Shown here in pieces: positions 45,931 to 57,540 of a stretch of 64,000 bases of DNA. A program made the position numbers and the translations under genes. The stretch spans positions 2,136,054 through 2,200,053 of the forward strand of contig NC_052484.1 in the NCBI RefSeq assembly GCF_009730915.1, read 5' to 3'. How positions within the stretch are numbered: the stretch's first letter is position 1; each line of letters opens with the position of its first letter. This stretch comes from Dioscorea cayenensis subsp. rotundata. Lineage: Eukaryota; Streptophyta; Magnoliopsida; Dioscoreales; Dioscoreaceae. The notes below the pieces were generated by a model. It searched no databases. It saw only the letters and a program-made list of their open reading frames with translations, and was not told the DNA's origin.

Positions 45931-48900
45931 CATCATTACTACGTATGTTAATTCACCCAATATGATAAATTTAATGTATTATAATATTTGTTTGTCATTT
46001 TAACAATTTTTTTGGACAATGTTTATCCTTTTTGTTAAAAAAATCACATCACCATTAGAATTTACGGTATAAATTTATAAAATGAAGTGACAAGAGATAA
46101 AAATAATTTTATAAAACAGATCGAATTTTTCGTATTGTAAAACTCGAATTCTTTCTCTAATTTAGATTATTAAAAATATTTTGATTGTATTTAGAGTTAT
46201 AGCTAAAATTATTAAACTTTTGTTGGACTCTTCTTGACTTTTTTTTTTTATTTGGCCAGTTATATATGTGAGTTGTTTAATAATAACCATATTAGTCAAA
46301 AATTTTAATTTGTATTTTTTAAATAATGATAAAATTTTATTAAAAATTTTACACACATGCATTGAATATACTGCATTAGTATATATAATTAAGTTTTTGA
46401 CTGTTATAATTCACCATTAGATGTTGAACCCAAAATAAAGAGTTTATAGCCCATCTATATTAGCTTTAGAAAGGTGAATTTTAGAAAAATGAGTTTGAGA
46501 CATTTAAATGTCTCGAGTTCAAATCTAATTTAACGCAGTGGTGGTGGTCATAGTTTACAGTTGTGGGTTTGAATTTTCAATCTATACTCTACATCATCAA
46601 GTGAGGGCACATGGGCTAAACATTCAATTTTTAATTAGTATACACGTATACCTTCTGGCTCACGGAGTTTGTTGCATTTGAAAAAAAAATCCAAAGGCCC
46701 TATTAAATTATGGACTCATGGAGCTACCTATTCGAATATATATATATATATATATAAGATGATATTTTTTTTGTAAATAAATAGTTTAGGTAAAAAATGA
46801 AATCCGAAAGTGGAGTTCCAACTTGTGTTGGGGACCATTTTCTAAAATAAAAGTTATAAAACAAATAACCTTTTCGGGAATGCAATAAAATTTTTTAGAT
46901 AAATTTGCAACCACAAATTATGTACATTTTTTAATAAATTATGCGTGTGTCGGTGTGTTTATATATATATATATATAAGGATAAAGATTAAAAAAAATTT
47001 CTTGAACTAAAATTTAAAATATTTTCAAGGATTTTTAAAAAAATAAAAAAAAAGTTTAAAAATTGATGTCCTTGTAAAGATAGAAAATAATTTGATAGTC
47101 AAACAGAAAATAAATTGCGAAATTGGCAATAAAAAAATAATATTCACTAGAGAGAATATGACATTTATAATAAATTTAATTTTCTATTTTTAAGTACATT
47201 TTTAACCACACGATTATAGAGATAAATATATTTTTGAAAAATATTTAGTAATAACTTCCTATTAAAAATATACAAGTACTAATAGAAATCGATTCAAATA
47301 GCAAAAAATTTAAGTGATTTAAATCAGTGATTTTAAGTTCAAATTCCACTGCATTTAGAACCCATTCCTGATCTGTCTATTTTTTATAAAGCTATTAGTA
47401 TTTCACTATGCTCTGGTTCTATAACTCAAGCTTAAAAAACAAGAGAAACAAGTGATTTCCCCATGGATTAAAAGGAAATGCAAAAATAGTTGGACAATGA
47501 AGAGTGAAAGGGTACAAAATTGAATAAAAATGAAGTGTGATGAAGTGGACCTTTCAATCCAACTCATGGTTGTCAAAAAGTCAGTGCAGAGTTAAATGCA
47601 AATGAATATGAAGTTATGAACCACCAACCCTCCACAAGTTATCTCAAATGTCACAAATGATCATTGAAGACTATGAAGTGGTCCTTTTTTCATCCAAAAT
47701 TTGGTCCAACTCTTAATGTTTGTTGGACCATTGGATGCAATTTGGAAGACATAATAAGCCATGCAAACAAGAAAAAGAAAATCATAGTCCATCTTTAAGT
47801 CATTAAAAAAAAAGTTCCTTTTTTGAGTACTGCTATTAATAAATTTGAAGCAATTTATGTCATTATTTATTGTTGTATAGAAATAATTTAGAATGCCTTA
47901 ATAATCAAGCAATAGATGAAGAGGAAAAATCGATTTATATAGAGATGGTTGACAAAGGATGAAATTGAATAGAAGTATCATTTTGAAGAGAAAAAAATGT
48001 TTATATTATTAATAAAGGATGCCAAATAGTGTAAGTATTTGAAAAAAAAACATACGAGTTTGATCTTTTATGATTGATTAGGATAGTTTAGTGATCCATA
48101 TTCTATAATTAAATAAACACTAGTGGGGTTGTGATACTCCAGCTCTGATTAAGATTGAGTTTAAGATTATCTGTAAGAGGATGAATGAAATAGCCTCAGG
48201 TTAAATAGGGGAGAAAAAGATTATATGTTTATATGTATGATTTGGATCTAAATAAGTGAAACATCTATTATAAAACAAATTGGAGTTGCAGTATGACAAG
48301 AAAAACCTAGTCATATAGTCATATGTGCAAACACTTGAATCATAATTTTTTTTATCTACTCAATGATGACAATTATTATTTTTAATGCATATTTTCGACA
48401 CTTGTACCATGTGAATTAATTAGTCAAAGGGTTAAATTTAGCTTTCAATTAAACTCAATTGAGAGGACCATGACAAAATGTAGCAACAAAAAAAAATGTA
48501 CATGTAAAATATTGAAGCATTTGGAAGTGAATTTATGAATTTATTCATATGGATGATCTAATTTTGACAGAACAAAGGAATCCAAATGAGAAAGTAACAA
48601 AGACTTAATGGGAAAGAGCCATAAAGAAGACGAGATATGCTTTGACAATGATCGAAATCAAACAAACATTTTCCAAATGAGGCTGAAAAGGAACATTACT
48701 TTCACAGAGTAGTATTGTCCTTTGAATTCTCTTTACAGCCATACAATTCATGCATCACACTCAATCTATCATCACCCTCTTGTTCCTCTTGTTCAAGCCA
48801 TACAAAATACTACTACTACTAATAATAATAATACATTAAAAAAATACATAACCAATCTCACCCAATAGATGTCTATTTTTTTTTTATTATAAAACTCAGT

Positions 48901-49073
48901 ATTTCATCTGAATTAATTTAGAGTCAATGGCTCTTAAAAAAAAGCCATGACAAAGATAAAAATAAAAATAATAAAAATAAAAACTATATTCATGAATTAA
49001 AATTGCTGTAATACAGATGCAAATAAACCATTTAATATATAAAATTAATTGAAAAACATTTATTTGTGTGTTA
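45931..49073. other. AT-rich intergenic region
   Basis: No gene is supported. A possible degraded SINE fragment lies at 46505-46650 (GTGGGTTTGAATTTTCAATC, CAAGTGAGGGCAC). The rest is low-complexity AT sequence. Confidence 0.55.
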
Positions 49074-49081
49074 TGAAAGGG

Positions 49082-49320
49082 ATTAGGGTTTTTTTTTACC
49101 AAGATGAGCGGCCTAGCCGCTAAGAAAGGCAGGAGCGTGCACAAGTCTCGGCGGAATAAGTGGGAGTGGGGCCCGTGCATACATAGGCGCTGGAATTATC
49201 CGTACACAATCACTACTTATACTCCTAGAAATATACCCTCACTTAAAATTCGAACTCTCACCACTTGTGAAGGGTTCTATTAGAGACCCGATTTTTCTAA
49301 TAAAACCACTTAGCCGTTGG
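49082..49320 (-). mobile_element. SINE (239 bp) on the minus strand with 8 bp TSD
   Basis: TGAAAGGG flanks both sides (49074-49081 and 49321-49328). Read on the minus strand, it has an A-box-like ACGGCTAAGTGG near the start and the B-box-like GAGAGTTCGAATTTT. The distal part holds GCCGCTCATCTTGGT before a run of A. No coding capacity. Confidence 0.8.
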
Positions 49321-49328
49321 TGAAAGGG

Positions 49329-50434
49329 TTGCCATCAAACATTCCATAGTGGCTCATTCATTTGGGTGGACCCTTTTAAAGATGGGCATGTGCTTGCATC
49401 TATTGGCCTCTAGAGCCATCTTCTAGGTTGCACCATTTGATAATTCTTCATTGTGGATAAGATTGCTTCGCTATTTGGCATATTATCTATCAAATTAATC
49501 TTCAACTTGTCTTTATTTACATTTTTTTTTATTTTTTTTACTTTTGTTGTGTCAAATATTACTATTGTCTTTTGTTTGTTGATTTGGACTTATTTAATAA
49601 TAATAATAATAACAACAATTTAGACTCGATTATTTTTTGTAAAAGTAACTTTTTAAAAATAAATAATATATTAAATAATATTATGATGAAACAGTTAATC
49701 AAAATATATATAAAATATAAAATAGGAAATATTTATCCTAACCAGCAATGGTGAATAGAGAAAACAACACTAGTAGATTATAGATTGAGCATCATTTTTT
49801 TCCAACAGCGTGATGAAACGATAATTAGAGTCATTTTACCAAATTATGAAAAGATATTAATAAAATTGAGCCCATGTTCCGAAAAGATACTAATAAAATT
49901 GAGACTGTATATATAGTGTTTAGGGTTTAAATGACAAGCTGAGTGGCTAAAGCATTTAATGTTTACACAGGATGTTACATGTTCAATTCATTTTAAATGA
50001 ATGATTGAGTCTTAATAGTAAAAATATGTGGGGATGGGGCTTGTCTATATTGATAATCCCTAAACTTAAATGCTTTTATTTGACTTGTTTCTATTTATGT
50101 TTCATGTTTAATTTGCTTGATTTTGATTGTTTTCTTTTCTTATTTATAGGTTATAGTTTTATTATTTATTTAGTTTATCAAATAATATATCACCGCACAT
50201 ACTCCACTTGCTAATAATAAACAAAAAAAATCAATTTAAAAATAAAAAATTACATAAAATAATTAAAAAAATAGCTGTTTACAATGACTTCTCAAAGAAA
50301 TAATTATCACTAACTATCATGTTTAATAATTAATAATAATTAATTACTGAAAACTTAGAACATTCAAGACCCAAAATAAAGAATCCAAGAACAAAGCTAC
50401 AAAACAAAAGCTCTTTCCATACCGGTCAAATCAG
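49329..50434. other. Intergenic region upstream of the TIP1 gene
   Basis: No gene was recognised; AT-rich. 49925-50000 has a weak SINE-like resemblance only. Confidence 0.5.
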
Positions 50435-50501
50435 GACACGTGTCGGTGGTCCTAACCCACAGACCAATCACTCATGCCTTTATCCGGAAATAACACGTGT
50501 C
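50435..50501. promoter_or_regulatory. Paired G-box/ABRE motifs upstream of TIP1
   Basis: A perfect palindrome GACACGTGTC is at 50435-50444 and AACACGTGTC at 50492-50501, followed at once by GCACGTC. CACGTGTC is the classical ABA-responsive element core bound by bZIP factors. They lie about 710-775 bp upstream of the TIP1 start codon. Function is inferred. Confidence 0.6.
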
Positions 50502-51091
50502 GCACGTCTAGCTAATCATCACCCTCTGCTGAGCTGTCCCAGTACAAGAACCACAAGAAAAAAAGTTTAAAAATTATATTATTTTGTCCTTTTTTTTTTC
50601 CTTATTTTCAGAAAAATTGTAAAATACCTCTTAAATTTTATAATTTTAAAAAAATTAAAAAATATGAATACATCTCTCCTAAACTCTGATCTATTAGTAT
50701 CAAATTTCTGTATAAAATGTTTGTTTCATAGAAAAATAAATAAATTTTAATTCATGTAAGTAAAGAATACAGGAGTTATAAAACTCAGTTTTTTTTTATA
50801 TATGATCGTTTTAAAAAAATCGAGCTGTTGAGTTATTTATGATAAATTTAGGTATAAAAAAATTATATCTCATAAAAAATTATTAAGTGTATTAAAATAA
50901 AAATTTATATTAATAAAAATGATTTTTATATTTTCATATTAATAAGTTAATTGTTCAAGTTTTATGGAAAATAATTATAATATTGAATTATTTAAATAAT
51001 TAAATTCATTTTTTTCTTTTAGTTAATTTTGGAAGGTGACCGAGAACCGGCAATAGCCGGTGGAGGGAAAGGAGGGTGTGAGAGTTTTTAG

Positions 51092-51098
51092 TATATAA
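51092..51098 (+). promoter_or_regulatory. Likely TATA box of TIP1
   Basis: TATATAA followed by GG, 113 bp upstream of the ATG, in a purine-rich stretch (GGAGGGAAAGGAGGG just upstream). Confidence 0.6.
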
Positions 51099-51210
51099 GG
51101 AGACTCAAAGGAGTGAGGGCGGAGAGGATAGAGAGAGTTTTGGGTTATTTATTTATATTTATTTAATTAGTGTTTATATTTTGGACGGTGTTGATTAGAG
51201 GATCAAAAGA

Positions 51211-52540
51211 ATGCCGATCTCGAGGATAGCGATCGGAACTCGGGAGGAGGCGACTCACCCGAGTGCGCTCAAGGCCGCGTTGGCCGAGTTCATCTCAACT
51301 CTTATCTTCGTTTTTGCCGGCCAAGGCTCTGGCATGGCTTTTGGTGCGTTTCCCCTTCTACACTCGTTTCTTCTTTATTTTTTTTTAAATTTTTATATTT
51401 GAGTCTTTTTTTTTTAATTTTTTTTCGAGATATTAAGATAATATATGATCACAAATGCATCTACTTCTACTTTTTTTTTAAAGTTTTTCAACCCTTGAAA
51501 AATCCTTGGCATAAATTGCCATAAGTTGGGAAACGCGTTTCTCAATTTTTTTCCATTTTTGAGTTGAAAATTATTTATGCCAAAAACGCGTTTCCCTTTT
51601 TACATTTTTAGGTTTTAATTTTTTTTTCTGATGTCGTATATATATTGTCTCGGATGTCAACACTTTAAAAATGCTTGGTATTTATTGGGAAACGCGATCT
51701 CCCTTTTTTCATCGTGGTAAATTCTATCAGATGGGAAACGCGTTCCGTTTCCTAAGATTTATTCGAATTTTTAGGTTATAATTTTTTTCCCCTTTTGTCG
51801 TGCTTATATATATATATATATATATAAAAGTTTGACTAGGAAACGCGTTTCTCGAACATTATACTTTCCGAACCAACGCGTTTCGCCAACATTATACTAA
51901 CAAAACAAAAACTCGTTTCCCAGGCAAGCTCACCGGCGGCGCCTCCACAACACCGGCGGGGCTAATCTCAGCATCAATAGCACACGGCTTCGGCCTTTTC
52001 GTCGCCGTCTCCGTCGCCGCCAACATCTCCGGCGGCCACGTCAACCCAGCAGTAACCTTCGGCGCCTTCGTCGGCGGCAACATAACCCTTCTCCGCGGCA
52101 TCCTCTACTGGATAGCTCAACTCCTCGGCTCCACCGTCGCCTGCCTCCTCCTCCGCATCTCCACCGGCGAACCCACCGGCTCCTTCGGCCTCTCCGGCAT
52201 CTCCGTCTGGAACGCTCTCGTGCTGGAGATCGTCATGACGTTTGGCCTTGTCTACACCGTCTACGCCACAGCCATTGATTCAAAGAGAGGAACTTTGGGA
52301 ACTATAGCACCTATAGCCATTGGTTTCATCGTCGGAGCTAACATCCTCGCCGGCGGAGCGTTTGACGGAGCTTCGATGAACCCGGCGGTGAGCTTTGGAC
52401 CGTCGCTGGTGAGCTGGTCTTGGGATAATCAGTGGGTTTATTGGGTTGGTCCTTTGATTGGTGGTGGACTTGCTGGTCTTGTTTATGAGTTGTTTTTCAT
52501 TTCTCATTCTCATGAGCAAATTCCTTCCGCTGAATATTGA
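51211..52540 (+). CDS. TIP1: TIP1-type tonoplast aquaporin (249 aa, 2 exons)
   Basis: Exons: 51211-51343 and 51924-52540 (750 bp in frame). This is a major intrinsic protein that moves water and small solutes across the vacuolar membrane. Six membrane helices are expected. The two NPA pore loops are SGGHVNPAV (NPA 85-87) and GASMNPAV (NPA 197-199). The selectivity filter reads His65, Ile185, Ala194, Val200, the combination typical of TIP1. The N-terminus [10 protein letters not shown] and the tail HEQIPSAEY also fit TIP1, in a monocot-like form. Length is normal for the family (about 250). Codon GC is very high from the start through about 52230 and falls toward the 3' end. The single 580 bp intron contains six CGCG boxes. 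Confidence 0.96.
51531..51883. repeat. Cluster of six ACGCG motifs in the TIP1 intron
   Basis: AAACGCGTTT occurs at 51531, 51584 and 51841. Variants are AAACGCGATC at 51690, AAACGCGTTC at 51736 and CAACGCGTTT at 51874. Several are preceded by GGG or followed by CCC, and 51528-51596 is bounded by GGGAAACGCGTTT and AAACGCGTTTCCC as an inverted pair. The last two boxes lie in a diverged 33 bp tandem repeat ending CATTATACT. Confidence 0.9.
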
Positions 52541-52989
52541 GAGAAAAAGGTGGTGGTTATGTTAACGTGGATGTGGATGTACGTACGTGTGCATGCATGC
52601 ATGCGTGGATGGGTGGACGTAGTTTGAGTTTGTTTAAGTGGTTATGTATGTTGTTTGGGTTGTGGTGAGATCTTTGGTATTCTATGTATGGTTTGAGGTT
52701 TGATTTTGAATCATTTAATGTTTTAATGTTTGATGTTCTCTTCTTTGCTTTTGATATATTAATTATGTTCTTGTGGGTTTTGGATGTTTCTTTGAGACTT
52801 TTGGATGGCCTCTCTCTATCTTGGTTTTGTGTTTGGAGTGACTTTGTTTATTGTATTTTCTTCTCCATTTTTCATTATGTTTTGTTGAGTTAATCCATTG
52901 TGTTCACGGTTGGAAATATGGCAATATGGATGGAACATCTAATACAGTTGAGCATAGTAATTATTAGAGTGAAACATGGAGAGATAAAC
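52541..52989. other. TIP1 3' UTR and flank
   Basis: It starts directly after the TGA. It contains alternating GTACGTACGTGTGCATGCATGCATGC-type sequence near 52578-52603, then T- and G-rich sequence. The 69-codon frame at 52684 is a random opening in 3' flanking DNA. Confidence 0.55.
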
Positions 52990-52997
52990 AAGTATTA

Positions 52998-53223
52998 GTG
53001 CCAACCGCTTGGGTCAATTGGCATCGGATTTTTTACTAGGGTTTTCATTTTGGGTAGAGTGGCTTTCTGAGTTCGATTCTTAGGGTTTTCATTTTGGGTA
53101 GAGTGGCTTTCTGAGTTCGATTCTCGCCTAACGCAAAGTGAGGGCATTGTGACGTGGAGTGTGGCTCCTCCACGTGCTACTTGATTAGGCACTTGTTGCT
53201 CCTTTAAAAATAAATAAATAAAT
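52998..53223 (+). mobile_element. SINE (226 bp) with internal 44 bp tandem duplication
   Basis: AAGTATTA flanks both sides (52990-52997 and 53224-53231). The head GCTTGGGTCAATTGGCATCGG resembles an A box and GAGTTCGATTCTCGCC a B box. It ends GGCACTTGTTGCTCC before a tail of AAATA units. The segment TAGGGTTTTCATTTT..GAGTTCGATTCT is present twice, exactly, at 53037-53080 and 53081-53124. Confidence 0.85.
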
Positions 53224-53231
53224 AAGTATTA

Positions 53232-55251
53232 ATTGGGTTGATTGGTTATATTTTGTTTTTTTAAAATATTACTATAGATCTGTTAAAAATAAAAAATAAA
53301 CTAAAATTAATTTGATAATTCAAATCAAAACACCAAAAATAAACATCACATATAAAAAAAATAAAAAAATGCCAATTGAGCCATATAAATGTATTATAAA
53401 TTTTTTCTTTGAGAACGACTAGTATGTAAAAAAAGCTTGGGGACCATTTCCCCCATCTTCCGCACTTGATTCCATCTCTGGTTGGAAGCACGTAAGAAAT
53501 AAGATAGATAATTAGTTTTATTATTTATAGTAATAATATATTAATTAAATGAAATTTGATTAATTGTATTATTTAGACAGTAATCTATTAATAAATTTTG
53601 TGGGATAAATTTTTCGCACCTTGGTAGTGAATAAATACATCCAAAAATTGGGTATAAGATGTATATATATCACATAAATCAGATTTTATTGAAATTTAAA
53701 TTTAACTGATTTTTTAGGTGATTTTATTAAAAAAAAAAAGTATATTGTTCTCTTTTAATCATGACACTTATCTAATTTTATCTTATAAAAAAAATAAATA
53801 TTTATAAATAAACATAAAAAATCAGAAAATCACCATTTCAGTATCTTATATTTCCATTAAAACTATAATACGAAAGTTAAATTTGATTTATAAATTTATA
53901 GTGGAAATGAACGGTTTATATTAGTTTAATTTTTTTTTAATTTTTTTAAAATAAAATTAATAAAACAATTATATATTTGTAAAATTTAAAAAAGAATGAG
54001 AATGTGATAATGCTAATACTGTTGTTGATGTGATGGATGAGAGAGTGCCAGACTTTTCATGATGTTCCTTTTTGTGGCATGTGATTGCTCAGGCTTTGCA
54101 TTATGAACCAGAGACGCTAATCAATTATTGGTTTCCAATTTTTAAATTTTAAATTTCAAATTTGAATCCTAATTTATTTTATTATTTATTTTTAAAAAGT
54201 TACATCAACATCCTATGTTCAACCTTATAATACTAATTTTCTGTGCTAAATGAAAATATGAGGAATTAACTTGCTCCCATAATAATGAAATGAGTGATTT
54301 ATTTATTTTATCTTAAAAAAAATTATGCAATTTAAATTTAAAATTCAAAATAATTATTAAATACATACTCAAATTTATATAGTTTTATTCGCATGTTAAA
54401 CATGCTTTCATGTAATTGTAGAGATCGACATACTCAAAAATTGATAATATGAGATTTAATTTAATTGAATAATTTTTAAAAAAATAATTATATATATATG
54501 ATTATCATCGTTAAAAATTTTGTCAGTCATTTTTAATTTATTATTATAAAGATGTCTAATCACTTCTTGTCCTCTATAAATTATAATTATCTACATTTAT
54601 TTTATTTAAAATATTTTAAATAATTATTTTTTTTAAAAAAAAAAATATTGTGGCACATATTAGTATATTGTCATTTCAAACATATTACTAAGTTGGTGAA
54701 TGGTGATAAGTTTCAATCACAAGGAATCTCCATCTCTTTCAATGCTTATGTATGTAATCTTATCATTTGAAGATTAAGTGGTGACTAGTACTTCAAATAT
54801 ATGCATTTCATTTTCATAAATCAAGGATATGTAAATATTCATGAAAAATATTTACATATCCTTTTCATTTAGATGTTGATGCTAGACTTGTCGGTAGGTT
54901 TTGTTCCAATCTTATTAAACTTCATTATATTATTATTATTTTTTAATTCTTTGACTTTTAAGTTTCTTAGAGCCGTGTGTTTTTAATCAGTATAAAATAA
55001 AATATTATGAGTCTTATATAAAAAAAATAGACATTTCTTATCACACATTTTTTTATACAACTTGATAATTTGATTATATTATTTATTATATTGTAAATAT
55101 ATTAAATTCTATTTTTATTTTTATCTAAACATTGAGAAAGTCATTAATTTGGATAGTTTGTCAATAAACCAAAATTTTTGTAAGAAATAAATTTGAAATA
55201 TATAAAACTTTTAGTGAAAGAATGATTATTTAGATAAATAGTGTGAACCAT
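53232..55251. other. AT-rich intergenic region
   Basis: No coding or RNA gene was recognised. Low-complexity A/T sequence dominates. Confidence 0.6.
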
Positions 55252-55254
55252 TTA

Positions 55255-56004
55255 GGTAGTGTTTGTTTGGAGGGTTTTTGAGTTACATGTAACTTGAGTT
55301 ACTGGGTTTTCTGAAATCCAGTGTTTGGTTCACAGGATTTCAAAAACCAATGTAACTCATATTACATCCAATGAGTGATTTGGTTTTACGGCCAAATTGG
55401 GCGTAAAACCAAATCCCTCATCTTTAAATTTCTTCAAATGCATAACTTGTGACCTATATGTGACCAATTAAAGAAAAACAAATATGATTAAATATTTATG
55501 AATATTTTTGTGGAGTGAAAAATTATAAAATTTAATAATAAATTTAATAATTACTTTGATAATTAATTTAATAATAAAATTAAGAGTTAAAATGATCAAT
55601 GCGATAATTAAAAATCATTAATAACATGCTAAAAAATATATGAAAAAGTTCAAAAATATTTTTTTATTGAGTTAAAAACTTAAATTTAAAAATATTAAAT
55701 ATAATAAAAAATAAATAAATAAATATACTAATAAATTTAATAACTAATTTAATAATAAAAAATTAATAGTTAAATTAATTAATACAGTACTTAAAATCAT
55801 TAAAATATTTATAATGTAAAAAAATTTCTAATTTCAAATTTATAAATATCTTTTATCAAATACAAAATCCTATAATACAGCATGTACAGTATATCTAACC
55901 AAACACTAGATTTGACTGCACTGTATTATAAAATCCATGGATTTTCAATTACATTGTAACTAGAAATCCACTGTATTTACAGTTACACTGAACCAAACGC
56001 CCCC
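55255..56004. mobile_element. Tourist/Harbinger-like MITE (750 bp) with TTA target duplication
   Basis: The left end GGTAGTGTTTGTTTGGAGGG and the right end TGAACCAAACGCCCCC (reverse complement GGGGGCGTTTGGTTCA) form the TIR. TTA flanks both sides (55252-55254 and 56005-56007). Inner inverted motifs TAACTTGAGTTAC, AAATCCAGTG, ACTGTATTAT and GTTACA strengthen the pairing. Confidence 0.8.
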
Positions 56005-56007
56005 TTA

Positions 56008-57242
56008 ATTTTTTTTAAAAAATGATTCCATCTTAATAACAATAGGAAATTATTCATTTATTAGAATAACTTGTTTTAAAATAATATGCTACAAATTACT
56101 CATGCATAACTTTGATAATTCTGTACATTTACTAACTATAATAAAACAAAAGAGAAAATGAGCCTCTTAAGCTAACTGTCTTTGGTTTAACGACATTAGC
56201 TTTACTGTAAAAAATAAGATCATGTCTTGATTTCAAATTGCATTAAACACAATGATGATAATAGATTTTTGATTGTAAGTGAGAAGTTACAACCTCTAAT
56301 AATTCTTATCACATTTATAAAAAAAACCCTCATAATAAACAAAGATCACTGAAGCCTAATTAACATGTCAACAACTCATATGAACCACATCATTTATAAT
56401 CATATAAAATACACACCTACGTGTGTATATAGTAATATAGTATATATATATATATATCTTCGCATCTTTGAAAGGAGTTATGCCTTCTCATCCACTAGCC
56501 ATTCATGATGAGCATGACTTGAATGCAAACGTGCATGGTTAGGTAGGAGAAAAACCAAAGAATAAATTAATAATAAAATTAAGTGTGTGTGTATATATAT
56601 ATAGATATATAAATAATTGAAAATTTGAAAGAAACGGTGAGCAATGTCTTGGGGTTCGCTGTCCTTGGCTTGGCCGGTGTGTAGTGGTAGTAGACATGTG
56701 AACCTTTGCATTTCACTTATTGATATTTGTCATTATTCCCATGTCCCATCACCTTCTTTGTTTCTTTTTTAATTTTGTGACTATATGTACTATATATATA
56801 AATAAATAAATAACATATATATATATATCATATATATGTGTGCTAATATTAATATAATATGTATGTGTTTGTGGGGCTAACTCATCAATGAATTCTTTAC
56901 TTTTGTATCCTATCACATTCTAAAAAGAAGTAAAAAAAGTCCTTTTTTAGGTTTTTTTTAATCTTTGTATATATATAAATATAAGAAGGATTATGTGGCC
57001 GTCCGTGGTTGGTAACATGGTGTGTTTTTTGTTTTTAGTTTTTATAATATAGATGCTTTTAGGAATATGTTTGCTATGATTTGTTTAGGTACTATATATT
57101 ACTCATAAGCATAGTAAATATTGTTCATTCATAATAAAAAAAATTATTAGATTGAAATCCAACGGTCCAAATTAATATCCATAGATTAATATCCTATGAA
57201 CATCCATAAAAGATCTACCCTTGTATATATATTGGTAAAATG
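56008..57242. other. Intergenic region
   Basis: No gene was called. A small, more GC-rich patch at 56640-56700 (TCTTGGGGTTCGCTGTCCTTGGCTTGGCCGG-like composition) stands out but matches nothing I recognise. AT runs surround it. Confidence 0.5.
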
Positions 57243-57248
57243 TGATAA

Positions 57249-57534
57249 ATCACCAACGGTTACCTAGGCTATTAGTATCGGATCATTTGCTAAAGTTCTC
57301 ATTTCGGAGGGATTCCGAGATTGAAATATACCTTCTCATCGCTAAGAAAGGAATAACTAGTTGGTTCGAAATCGAATCCATTTTTGTTTTTGATTTGATG
57401 AGAGATTTTCTCGGTATCAACTGTCTCAATGTGAGGGTAATGTGTTATTGATCGTGAGTGTGCTTCACATTTGTATTTATCCCTAACTTTGACCGTAATT
57501 GGGGGTGCTTGTTGTCTAGTGTTAAAAAAAAAAT
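57249..57534 (+). mobile_element. SINE-like element (286 bp), related to 52998
   Basis: TGATAA flanks both sides (57243-57248 and 57535-57540). CTAGGCTATTAGTATCGGAT and AAAGTTCTCATTTCG align with the head of the 52998 SINE. The 3' part CAATGTGAGGG, GAGTGTG and GGGTGCTTGTTGTC also aligns, before a run of A. Confidence 0.65.
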
Positions 57535-57540
57535 TGATAA

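Noticed and set aside
56478..56711. Possible microRNA precursor or small protein (77 codons) around the GC-richer patch
   Set aside because: AGCCAAGGACAGCG only loosely resembles miR169 and no complementary arm was found nearby; the frame is split by AT runs.
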